From NCBI RefSeq assembly GCF_963675165.1, contig NC_087377.1, positions 13,006,632-13,070,631 of the forward strand: DNA of 64,000 nucleotides, in the 5' to 3' direction. Below, in pieces: positions 1 through 10,436 of this stretch. The notes beneath the pieces were generated by a model. It saw only the letters and a program-made list of their open reading frames with translations, was not told the DNA's origin and did no database searches. The stretch is from Halichondria panicea. Its lineage: Eukaryota; Porifera; Demospongiae; Suberitida; Halichondriidae. A program made the translations under genes and the position numbers. Positions within the stretch are counted from its first letter, which is position 1. The number at the start of each line of letters is the position of its first letter.

Positions 1-45
1 CATTTCGCCCATATAGCACCTCATTTTTTTGTGTACATTAAAACT

Positions 46-342
46 CTACTTTCGCAAAACGTAATTATATAAAAGTGTCGCCTTAAATCGAGGTTTTACG
101 GTAGTTAAGTTAGAATTTGATTCAGCAAGTAATCCCGAGGTGCGGGATAGGGTGGGGAATTTGACTTCCTCAATATACAAACTTTCAACAGTAATATCTA
201 GCCGCGTGTAGTCAAATCCCGGTGTTGTTAAGTGGGCCTGGGGGTATGGGAGGGGAAGTGGGGATTTTATTTCAACCAGGCTCCCAGAAGTGGGGCAGTT
301 GATATTGATGTAAATCTGGAATGACAGCTTATCGGAAGCCAC
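46..342 (-). CDS. Possible minus-strand exon, product unknown
   Basis: An open stretch of 98 codons on the minus strand has a protein-like composition, with segments such as CPTSGSLVEIKSPLPLPYPQ and two tyrosine contexts, DYTRLDI and LYIEEV. A plausible acceptor (ATTCCAG) lies near 300 on the minus strand. The 3' end runs into a repeat around 46-110, which has a second copy near 59625-59760, so the stop codon is repeat-derived. If real, this would be an internal or last exon of a gene. I do not recognise a domain. Chance openness is a realistic alternative. Confidence 0.22.
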   Translation of the reverse strand: MASDKLSFQIYININCPTSGSLVEIKSPLPLPYPQAHLTTPGFDYTRLDITVESLYIEEVKFPTLSRTSGLLAESNSNLTTVKPRFKATLLYNYVLRK

Positions 343-1415
343 GCCTTTAATCTTTGCATGTTATAGCAGATACTTCTAATTAAAGAACAATTGTCGTGGA
401 CTTAATTTTCGTGTAGGATACGAAACCAGCACCCCTTGAAAATTTCGCGCTATACTCATATTATACAGTATATTATAGTATGAACTAAATGTACAACGCG
501 AGCGTGCATTGTTTATTGATGGCAAGAGTTGTTTGTTAATTCTTAAGGCCACCACCATACACCAGGCAACTTTCAGACAATTCATTGCCTACATGTACAA
601 TGGTTGTAGGCAATTCATTGCCTCGTGTATGTTACACAATCTATTGTATGCAACTTGTTGCCTGAAGTTGATCCATGGTTAACTTCAGTCAACAGATTGC
701 CTGAGTGATCAAATTTGTTATATTACTAAACCACACTACCTATGCCGTCATAATTATCTGAACACGTATCAAAGTGGCCATTTGTGAGTGGCAGAGATTA
801 GTGAACTGATCAAGTTGTATGTAGTTTAAGGTAGTTAAACGTAGTTAACGAGGGAGCGGCCTTACCTCGAGGTAAGGGGCACACAGACATACGGGCGTAC
901 CCCTCCTTGCTAAGCTACCGCGCATGCGTAGCCTACACATGCAAGTACAGGAACTGTCTCACGAGCACACTGGCTGCTGCTCAATTTTCAAGCCTTCCCC
1001 CCCTCCCCCCCCCCCCCTCAGTCGGTTACCACCTATCACCTATTTCCATCTGATGATGTGATTACCGGGATGGGGCTGAATGAGGGCTCCTCAAAAATAA
1101 CTGTTATTTCAATACCCTGTTATAGTATGTAAAATTGCCAGCTATGGACACTCAGTCCTACAACTAGTACCTGAATGCAAAAAAGGGGGGGAAATTGGAG
1201 CTAGGAGGGGGATATTCCCCCTTTCCCCCCTGTATGACACTCTCTCAGGACTCCCCCAAAACCTAACCACAGCCATGTGACCTTCGACTTCTAGGGCGAC
1301 AGAATCCACGGGACACGTGACTCCAGCTTAGACCCGGTACTGCCAAAATGTTAATAATATCCGCGCACCAGATATGACACTCTAGTTATTGCAACACTCT
1401 TGCGACCGTAGTTAA
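343..1415. other. Non-coding stretch, no gene seen
   Basis: No exon with matching splice sites was found. It holds a short local repeat around AGGCAATTCATTGCC near 570-665, a C-run at 997-1017 and scattered AT-rich sequence. Confidence 0.5.
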
Positions 1416-1439
1416 ATGAAGAGAGACCCTGCTTTTACT

Positions 1440-2490
1440 ATACCGTATAGCGGCAAATTTTTGCGTGTGCACATTTTCGCTATTTCGTTCCAGAGCCCTC
1501 AGCAGATATTTTCGTGGGTTTTGCTTTTCAATGCTAGGAAATCATCAATGCTAGGAAATCACACCATAGATATAAGAAGGGAGAGGGATGGGAAACGCTA
1601 CATAAATAGCATTGACGATCCGCGTTTCAGTCAATGTTTTCTTCTTTATTTCCTCCAGCCCATGCTTTTAGCTAGTACTAGGCTATAAACTAGCTACTGA
1701 GCTCCATGTATTAGCAATGGCTAGTGGAACAGTCACAACAAGGTAGCAGCAATAGTTGTGAGACCCCTCCAAGCAGTAAAAAGCAGCTTGGACAGGCAAA
1801 TTCTTGAGAGGAGCTCTGTCTGTATACTGTTGAGTATAGTCACAGACATGATAGGAAATGTAGCAAAGTTCTGTCGTAAATTACTGTGCCGATACGATGA
1901 ACCAACTATCAATGAATACAAAAAGACATTTACCTACATTCAATCATTGATATAACTTGGGTACACAAAAAGTCTGCTTGTCAAAACCAGAATATTACTC
2001 ACCAACCTAAAGCCAAGTGGCTTTGATTTTACTTGCATACAATTCCCAGCTACTTAAGAAAAAGGGAATCATTAATATTTTGGGCTGTAGTCACAGCCTC
2101 TCCTTGTAGAAGGTACACAAAGCCACTAGATAACCGAAACGATAATACTTGGTGAGATACACAACGCTTCTATATGAGGCGTGGATGCTCAGCACAGGAC
2201 TAAAAGTCCCAGTGGGGAGCTGCGAATGATAGTAATAACATTTCCCGCTTGGTTGGCGGGGTGTCTAAAGGCGAAACGCGGATTAACTTTTGGCATTACA
2301 CAGAAGTGATTGTGCGCACGTGCTCCGTTTCCCATCCCTCTCTCTTCTTATATCTATGATCACACCCACCAATAGCTTTGCATGTGAAATACTGGTGTGT
2401 GGGAGTTTATCCATTTTCGCGTTAACTACTCTGCCCTTGAAAAACGCAAAATGTTGCATTCCACGAAAATTTCCTGCTATACGCTATCAA
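1440..2490. mobile_element. TACCGTATAGC-type inverted-repeat element, composite
   Basis: The left end near 1440 reads ACCGTATAGCGGCAAATTTT and the right end near 2490 is a diverged inverted copy (AAAATTTCCTGCTATACG). Inside them is a second inverted pair: ATAAGAAGGGAGAGGGATGG near 1575 and its reverse complement near 2330. The arrangement suggests one element inside another, but I could not fix both boundaries or a target duplication. No transposase frame is present. Confidence 0.4.
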
Positions 2491-3162
2491 GTCCAATCAT
2501 TAATCCATTTTTCGGTCCAATAGACTCTATTTCAATAATTTCCTCTCCTTTTCCTTAGTGCCGTAACCAGTAGAACAGAGCTAAGGACTTGTTTCTCATC
2601 CCCCTGCCTTACCTACTTTGAGCCTGGTCAATTTACCTTGAAAACATACCGGTTGCTCATCACAAGACTCATTGTTGACCTTTGACCTGCTACTAGCAGT
2701 GATTTAGTCAAGCACGTGATCTAGCACATAGCCATAGCTAGCCGCTAAGATAGCTAGCTATAGTATCAAAAGAAGACTGGCTGCTAATTATCTTGCAAAA
2801 GAAGGTCTGCGTGATTACAGACACTCCTGCAGACACTCATAGTACATTTGTACACTACTGGTCTACTGTATATGATGCCTGAAACTTCAGCAACTAATTT
2901 TAAAACAAACTATTAAAACAGGAAGTGACTTCATAATTAATAGACCACAACTTCTGGTACCGGCCTGCCGGGTGCTCTGAATAGTAGAGGGGGGATGAGA
3001 AACACGTAATTGATAGAACTTTTAACCACTATTTTTACCACTATTTTTAAAGATCAGGGTACAAGTAATAGTTGTACCATAATAATAAGTAATAGTTGTA
3101 CCATGGATATCAAGGGTGTATTGGATTTGCCCCCAAGGGAATACATACAACTGCTTGAGGTA

Positions 3163-3473
3163 CAGTAGAACCTCGATTATCCGGACACCTTGGTTCCAGA
3201 GACAGCCCGGATAACTGAATATACCGTATAATCGAATAGATAAACCACGCCTTAATTGATCCACCCACTTTATTGATAAACAGCAGTGCCACACATGGTT
3301 GTCTGCGCATGCGCATGCGCAGAAGATAAGCAGACCTGTCTCCATAGTAACAGCTGCAATGCGCATGCACATTCCAAGGACACGCCCATTTTCAAATCTG
3401 ATTAAACAGAAACTTCCAAGCCAGATAATCGAGGTTCCGGATAATGGAGGGCCGGATAATGGAGGTTCTACTG
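3163..3473. mobile_element. Pogo/Tigger-like non-autonomous element, 311 bp
   Basis: The ends are inverted copies starting CAGTAGAACCTCGATTATCC, flanked by TA on both sides (3161-3162 and 3474-3475). A TA target and CAGT-type ends are typical of the Tc1/mariner/pogo superfamily. No transposase frame is present. A truncated relative lies at about 47975-48110. Confidence 0.7.
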
Positions 3474-3483
3474 TAGTACAATG

Positions 3484-3993
3484 AAAGCACCGCAGGTGCT
3501 GATGCCTCGGTGGAGATGCCAAAGCTACATAACATAAAGACTAATACACATGATAATTTTGCTGCATAAAAACTCAGAGAGTGGGTAATGAATGACCATG
3601 ATTGTTGTTAAAACGATCGATGCCAAAAGTTCAAGTCTAAAATTAATGGCTGCCGTCTGCAGAGCCTTGCAGCTCTCTTCTCACTCTTTCAGCTACCAAT
3701 AGCTAGCGTTCTAGTGCAGAGCTAACTACTAAGTGGAGTAGCAACACTCGATAAACAAGTTTGGCTACGTGCTCTTCTGAAAAGGCTGCAATGGCATTCC
3801 AAGTAAGCAAAACTAGGCATAACTCGAGAACGAAGCATTATTTTGCAAATCCACGAATTAAAATCCAAGTAAACATGACTAGAAGCCTATAGAAACTCTT
3901 ACTTGCACTTGATTCATCCTTGAGCAGCTGTAGCAGTCTACACACACACACAGACACACAAACACACTACCGTATACCTCGCTTGCGCATGCA
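3484..3993 (+). repeat. Interspersed repeat C1, copy 1
   Basis: Same repeat as at 9938-10473 and 49371-49949. It opens with a small hairpin (AGCACC GCA GGTGCT), carries the core ATAACTCGAGAACGAAGC, then a CA microsatellite, and ends near CGCTTGCGCATGC. No coding capacity was found. Confidence 0.75.
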
Positions 3994-4069
3994 CATATAT
4001 CCATGGTACAGGTAGCTTGTAATGAACACATAATTATTACAATTAGAAGCTGTTATCCAACCCATTTAC

Positions 4070-4255
4070 AACTGAGTAGTAGTAAACACTCTTTGATCTC
4101 TGTCGTGCATGCACTGTGCACATTTTGTGTGGTGTGCTTGCACTTGACAAACCACATTTACAACTTCAGACACCCACTTCCAATAGGGTCAGGTAGTTTT
4201 AGTGAATCTGATTGGATATTGACTTCACAATGTGATCCAAGTGCGTCACAGTAGT
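4070..4255 (+). repeat. Repeat shared with 19220-19420
   Basis: A stretch with CACTTGACAAACCACATTTA and CACAATGTGATCC recurs in the same orientation at about 19220-19420. The pair is diverged. The class is unknown. Confidence 0.5.
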
Positions 4256-4259
4256 GTCC

Positions 4260-4620
4260 TAAGGGGTGTGTCGGCAAGTTACAAGAAATTAAGAATGGTT
4301 ACTAAAATAGCTAGCTTCTTTAACAGCTCTTTCTGACTATTGTAGCTAGCGCTTTAGTGCAAGGCTAACTTATAATTATGTTGAATAGAAAGTTTGTGCG
4401 AACAGATGATGCTATAAAAGATTCTGAAGAGGCCTTCAATGTGAGTCAAATAGTCATAACTCGAGAAAGAAGCTTTAGTTTGCTAATCCACGAATGGCTA
4501 GAAGCCTATAGAAGCTGTCAGTTTTTGTTGCATTGCAACCGTTGATCAGTTACAGCTGGAATACACACACAGTCAGCTTTACCATATCCCTTGTGCGGCT
4601 ACGCCTTGAGGCATAATGAA
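4260..4620 (+). repeat. Interspersed repeat C2, partial copy
   Basis: Shares the core with other C2 copies (10600-11031, 15361-15670 reversed, 32400-33542, 51187-52233): GCGCTTTAGTGCAAGGCTAA, ATAACTCGAGAAAGAAGC, a CA tract, and an end resembling CGGCTACGCCTCGAGGCATA. It lacks the 5' half seen in the long copies. Confidence 0.7.
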
Positions 4621-4748
4621 AGAATCGCAATGCCTACCCAGACTGCACTGAGAGTGAGATGGGGTGAGGCTGCTTGCTTGCAACTGGCTTGGTTGAAAAA
4701 GTCTGAGAAATCTGTGCTCCAGAATTCCATGTTCATGTTGCGGTAGCC

Positions 4749-5339
4749 TAGACTCGCCAGCCAGCCCTTCCTCGGGGTAAGGGACTGGTGGATTGCCTAT
4801 CTGAGAGTTGTGCCGTTACCTGAATCTGGTAATGACCAATCAGAGTGCAGTATCAATGTCATGTGACATTCTTACGCCCACAGTATCGCTTAGTTAGTTT
4901 CTTTGTGGTACAATGCATGATAATAACAAAATAATGGATGGGCAAGACTGTGCTAGTGCAAGATTAAGCGACCAAGCAGAGCTTATCAATCAAGCTGCAA
5001 TTGAGACAAATCCTCCAGTGACTTTAGTATGTAGATGATTTGCACCACTTGTCTTACATTGGAGAAAATCTTTCCAGTCTGAAAGTATGTGGGGATGGAA
5101 AGGGCTTGCCTTCTACCACCAGTTCTCATGGTTTCTTGGTTTCTCTGACAAACTAAGCAAGGGGAGCTTATTTGTAATTGTGTATAAGCCATTTGCAACC
5201 CACGCATATCAGATATTACAAACCACATGATGATGTCATACACGGATGTCATGCAACTCATTAAAATTCCACCGGCACAACTCTCAGATAGGCAATCCAC
5301 CAGTCCCTTACCCCGAGGAAGGGCTGGCTGGCGAGTCTA
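4749..5339. mobile_element. 9-bp-TSD fold-back element, 591 bp
   Basis: Perfect terminal inverted repeats of 67 bp starting TAGACTCGCCAGCCAGCC bound the element. The 9-bp target duplication GCGGTAGCC is exact at 4740-4748 and 5340-5348. Long inverted repeats with 9-bp duplications fit Mutator-like (MULE) elements. No transposase frame, so it would be mobilised in trans. Confidence 0.8.
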
Positions 5340-5371
5340 GCGGTAGCCTTGAATCCACGCTGATCAAAATA

Positions 5372-5576
5372 CCGTATAGCAGGAAATTTTCGTGGAGGTG
5401 CAAAATTTCGCGTTTTTCGAGGGCAGATCGATCGAGTAGTTAACGCGAAAATTAAAACTGGTATAAACTCCCATGCACCGGTATTTCAGTATTTCACATG
5501 CAAAGCTATTGGTGGGTGTGGTTTCCTGGCATTGAAACGCGAACATTTGCATCTGTGAAAATTTCCCGCTATACGG
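5372..5576. mobile_element. CCGTATAGC MITE, 205 bp
   Basis: Ends are inverted (CCGTATAGCAGGAAATTTTC and its near complement) and flanked by TA. A close relative of 214 bp is at 45127-45340, and diverged ones lie at 8980-9168 and 54222-54418. It is too short for a transposase. Confidence 0.65.
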
Positions 5577-6218
5577 TATATACGTATTTTAATCGGCGTG
5601 GATTCGAAGCTAATGTTGCAGTAGCATGCAGTTGCAAACCAGAGGAGGTTGGCCATGAGTCATTCCTAAGGTCTCTGCTCACGTTACCATAGATACCGAA
5701 CAATTCTAAAAAGTTATGGCTACTCTTGCTTTGCTGAGCTTATAACACCAAAGAAAGAAAGAAAGAAGGAAGAGACAAACAAAAAGGAGAGCTTGCCTTT
5801 CTAAGTCGCGTGACGGTAGACAAGTGGTAGACAGGTGAAAATGAACGTGGGCAATCACTAACTGGGCGGAGCCTGACAGAGCAAAAAGCTACAGCATGCC
5901 TACGCATTGCAAACTCTAACATAAAAGCTGTTAGCATCCTAGATAGTGTGCCAGAATCAAGTGTGGAGACATCGTAGACGATATCAAGATCTAGATCTCA
6001 TTTATTTTCCTGGGTTCAGAACAGACCCACTTGACTAGTAGATACAGCAGTATAGTCTACTCTAGTCTTTCTAGTCTTTTATACTTACTCTACTGACTAA
6101 AGGTCTCACGAAGGCTGTTCCTCCAATTTTCCTCTTCTTAATTCTTGATCTTATTGTGACAAAGAACAGAAAAAGGAGGGCCTGCGAAGGAGGCTATATT
6201 ATATATGTATCTATATTA

Positions 6219-7500
6219 CAGTAGACACTCGCTGTTCCGTCTCTCTGAAGTACAGCCACCTCGATATACCGGCCGTTTGGTTTGGCATGGAATGCTAGCT
6301 AGATGTTTACTGCACAACTCACCCTAAAGTACGGCCACTCGCTATTCCGCATACTGGCCAGTGCTGGCTGCCCCAAACTATATGTTTCAATGTAATTTTA
6401 TACGTTTGTTACGGCCAGATATGACGTTTTAGGTGTGGTTTGGTAGAATTACACTTAATAGTGAGCAGAATGATTCGATCATTATCCTCGAGACAAGAAC
6501 AAATTACAGTGCTCCAACCAAAGAGACTGGAACTTTTATACAGCTCTATCAGTATAATATTTAAGATAAACTGGTTGATAGGGATGTATTATTATAGTAT
6601 ATAAGACAGATACCTTGAGTTATAGCCAGCACAGTACAACAGAAGCAAAGAACAGAGCAAAGTTAATATGTTTTGTGTGTAAAAACGCCATCTTGTTTTG
6701 ACGTTTCAATGGCTTTGACACGCCCTCCATGATGTTTGATGACAGAAACAATTGTGCAGTTGGAAGGTAGGCTCACATGAGCTTTGGATGTAGCAAATAA
6801 TAACAGGATGATTTATGATGTCATAAATCAGGGAAATTCATTGCTTACGTCAGCAAAAGTAGCAAAACAAGAAATTTGTGCAAGAAGGGCTGCTCTAGCA
6901 ACGAAGAGACTCTTGCAGTTTCTCTAAAGGTAGGTAGATGAAAACTACACTATTATAGTACATGCTCATCAAAAATCAGACCTTAACTAGCATAAACTCA
7001 AAAATTCTATGCCTAACATATTTACTACCACAAAACAACTAGGTACAGTATTTCTCAGTACTTACTAGTGTCTAAGACTTCCGCTGAGGCTTAAAAGTTG
7101 AGCAACATATTGTAGTTCATGCACAAAAAAATTCAGATCTTAACTCAAAGAAATAGGCTAGTTCTATGCCTAACATATTTTCGTCAGTGCTCTTCTTCAG
7201 GAAGCCATCTTGTAGTGATGATGTAATATGATGTAACAGGAGGTGGTCCAAGAGAAGCGCCAATACTTTATCTTTCAATACCTGTACTCATATTGAACAA
7301 AACACTTATACTTTTAAAGATATGAACTGAAATGTGAAAAATAAAAAGTTCCAGTCTCTTTGGTTGGAGCACTGTAGCTAGTCATTAGATTCGAGGTAAG
7401 GTCGTTTTTAAGCCTTGGCTATTTCCTGAAATACAGCCACCTCGCTATTCCGGCCAAGCTGCACTGTCCCAAGGGTGACCGGAATAACGAGAGTCTACTG
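6219..7500. mobile_element. CAGTAGAC element (TA target) carrying a nested insertion
   Basis: TA at 6217-6218 and 7501-7502 flank inverted ends CAGTAGACNCTCG. Removing the nested element at 6507-7374 and one TA leaves about 410 bp, matching the 400-bp copy at 19658-20057. A truncated copy lies at about 17640-17935. Internal CCACCTCGNTATNCCGGCC blocks repeat near both ends. Probably mariner/pogo-type and non-autonomous. Confidence 0.7.
6507..7374. mobile_element. Nested Tc1/mariner-like element, 868 bp
   Basis: Inverted ends of about 31 bp start CAGTGCTCCAACCAAAGAGA, with TA duplicated at 6505-6506 and 7375-7376. It interrupts the CAGTAGAC element between segments that are adjacent in the copies at 17.8 and 19.8 kb. 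No long frame is present; the interior is non-coding. Confidence 0.72.
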
Positions 7501-7829
7501 TATCCTACAGTTGTTGACCAATGAGATAAATTATAGTGGTGACGTAAGTGTGGTATAAGAAGCTTAGCAAGTCTGGAAAAGCTTGGAACTACATGTTCTT
7601 AAAACAATGAACAGAAATAAGAAAACTTAGCTAGCTAACTTGATCAGTCCAAAAGGGCTCACTTACTGGTGTGCAATTAATAATGCCTTAATTATTGTTA
7701 TGAGCATGCGCAGTGAGCTAGTGAAGCCATGAGCAGTGATAACTGCATGGGACATCCCCACAACAATTCAACATGTAAAATATGAATGGTATGAATTACA
7801 CTGAAAATTATACTCGTGCGTTTAATTAT

Positions 7830-8050
7830 TGTGAATTCCCCCAAAATTTGCAACGCCCCCATGTTTTGTCCCGGAAATTTGGCTGGGAAAGTTGCCAATC
7901 AGATTGCGAAGGGTATAAAATTTTATGTTTGTGTGTACCTATACCCACGAATTTATTATCGCAGCATGCAGCTGCAAAAAGCCTGCTATTCCGCGAAAAA
8001 ATAACCTTTTTCCAGTGGTCTTTCCGTGAAAGTTTGTATATACCGTATGC
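7830..8050. repeat. Diverged CCGTAT-type repeat
   Basis: Contains CCCACGAATTTAT, CCGCGAAAAAATAACC and ends near ATACCGTATGC, which recur in 9165-9330. It is a fragment of a dispersed family. Open frames across it are incidental. Confidence 0.4.
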
Positions 8051-8495
8051 TCCCACAGTTGTAAGTTTGTTTTCCCAGCCTGTGTTGTAATAATAATTAT
8101 AATGAATAATGACTGACCGAAGCAGAATCAATAAATCTTCTTTACTTGGCCTTAGCAGTATCTTATTCCATTTACTCATGCACAGCAGCAGCTCAAAGTC
8201 TGTGGTTCTTGCGAAAGTTTATAAAAGTCTTGTTATGACTTTCTAGACACTTGTGGTATGTATACCTACCATGCCTCATACGATGCTCAGGAGTGTGTAT
8301 AAAGGCCCTTTGCTACGGTAAACATATAGACTAGGAGAAGTGCTGAGTGAGCATGATTGGACCCTAACTCAGCACTTTTCCTAGTCTTAATCTGCTCAAT
8401 ACATATAGCACTGGAATGCTTTGGCCAGGCGACAATGCTGTATAAATGTGTGATTTGTAGGCCATTATAAGTATAATTGTTATATTCTTGTTTAG

Positions 8496-10402
8496 GTGGT
8501 GACGTTTTATATTGCTGCACCAGTTATTGGTAAGTACAGTAGTTATGGCTGTCCATCCCCATTCATTCAACTATCTTGTTTTTCATGTCTAGGTCAGGTG
8601 GAGTACATTAATTCAGATTTGAATTCTGCCGGCCGTAACTTTTCTTGTTCTAATGAAGTTGTCACATATACTTGCAGAGGGCAAGGAGGCACTCTCTTTG
8701 TAAATTCTCCACCATTGTTTAATCATCCTTTCGGCAGTACCGGTCTTGTTCCAAACGCTCAAGTATTCCCCTCTGCTCCAAATGTTGTTCTTAATCTTAT
8801 AAACAGATTTATGAACTCGTCGGGTACATATTATGATGTTAGTCTTCAAATCGAAGTATTGAGTGATGTGCGGATTAATGTTTCATGTTCTACGGATGTT
8901 CCTGGCCCTCTGAATGATTTTGTATTACCATTGATCCACGAGTGTGAGTTTCTCTAGTAATATGAGTAATTGTTAGCTGGTAATTCCGGGGGACAAAATT
9001 TTCGTGGTTGGAGCTCAGACAATGAATATTTTACCCACGAATGAAGCGACTGCCTACATTTACCTGCAGTGCAAGCAGCAACTACGAAAATATATTCCAC
9101 GAAGTGACTAAAATTAATATTGCTCAACCACGAATGTTTTGTCCCCGAAAATTGCCAGCTGTACGGTATTACATTATACCCGATAGAAGGTATTTTGAGG
9201 TTGCGTATTTACTAATGTACCACGAAATTTATACCCATGAATTATTAATTTTGGTTGTCCACAAAAATCGGCGAAACCCTTTTTAACAGTATTCCGCAAA
9301 AGTTTATACCCTCTTGCTATACGGTATTGCATTCTTAGAGTGCAATATGCATAAGTATACTTGTCCCGAATTAGCCAGCTAGATTTAGTACCCCTGTTTC
9401 TTGTCCCGAAAGGAAAATTCAAATATCCAGAAAGGGTTATGCAGGCATGAAGGCATGAAGCACCGCGCAGTGCCACAAATTTTTTATGGAAGCATAGATA
9501 ATTTAGACGATAGAAGCCTATTTAGCTATATATACGAACAGAAACACATGCATGAGGAGATGGAGCGACTTACTATGCATAATATTGCGGACTCAATATC
9601 GTCTAACCACATTTCCATGTGCTGTACATGTGCGGCTGATAACACAGCTCTTAGCGGTTTGACATAGTTCCATCTCCTCCTCATGTGCTTCTGATACAAA
9701 CGAGTGTGCAAGCGCACGCTTGCTAATGCCTCTCGCCATGTTTTTGCTTTCGCTCAAAAGTATTAGAGTGTACGTTGGCTTTGATTGTTTCACAAGAAAG
9801 GGGTTTCCACAGTTAATAGTGCATACTGATTGTGCTTGTAGCCAAGGCATAGTCAGTATAGTCTGTGAGATAAATGACAGAATTCAATCACAGAGAGTAG
9901 TATCTATAACAAGCAGTCTAAAAAGAGTTTAATCAATAAAAGCACCGCAGGTGCTGATGTCTCGGTGGAGATGCCAAAGCTACATAACATAAAGCTACTA
10001 ATAGCTTTTATACACATGATAAACAATTGCTGCATGCAAAAACTCAGGGAGTGGGTAATGATTGACCGTGATTGTTGTTAAAAACGATCGATGCCAAAAG
10101 TTCAAGTCTAGGCTGCATTAGCAGAGCCTTTGCAGCTCTTTTCTCACTCTTGCAGCTACCAATAGCTAGCGTTCTAGTGCAGAGCTAACTACTAAGTAGA
10201 GTAGCAACACTCGGTAAACAAGTTTGGCTACGTGCTCTTCTGAAAAGGCTGTAATGGCATTCCAAGTAAGCAAAACTAGGCATAACTCGAGAACGAAGCA
10301 TTATTTTGCAAATCCACGAATTAAAATCCAAGTAAACATGACTAGAAGCCTATAGAAACTCTTACTTGCACTTGATTCATCCTTGGAGCAGCTGTAGCAG
10401 TC

Positions 10403-10436
<34 letters not shown>

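Noticed and set aside
3022-3522. 166-codon minus-strand frame
   Set aside because: It runs straight through a pogo-like element and a C1 repeat; no domain or splice support.
3484-3993. C1/C2 repeats as tRNA-derived SINEs
   Set aside because: A GTTCAAGTCTA stretch is only loosely like a B box and no A box at the right distance was found.
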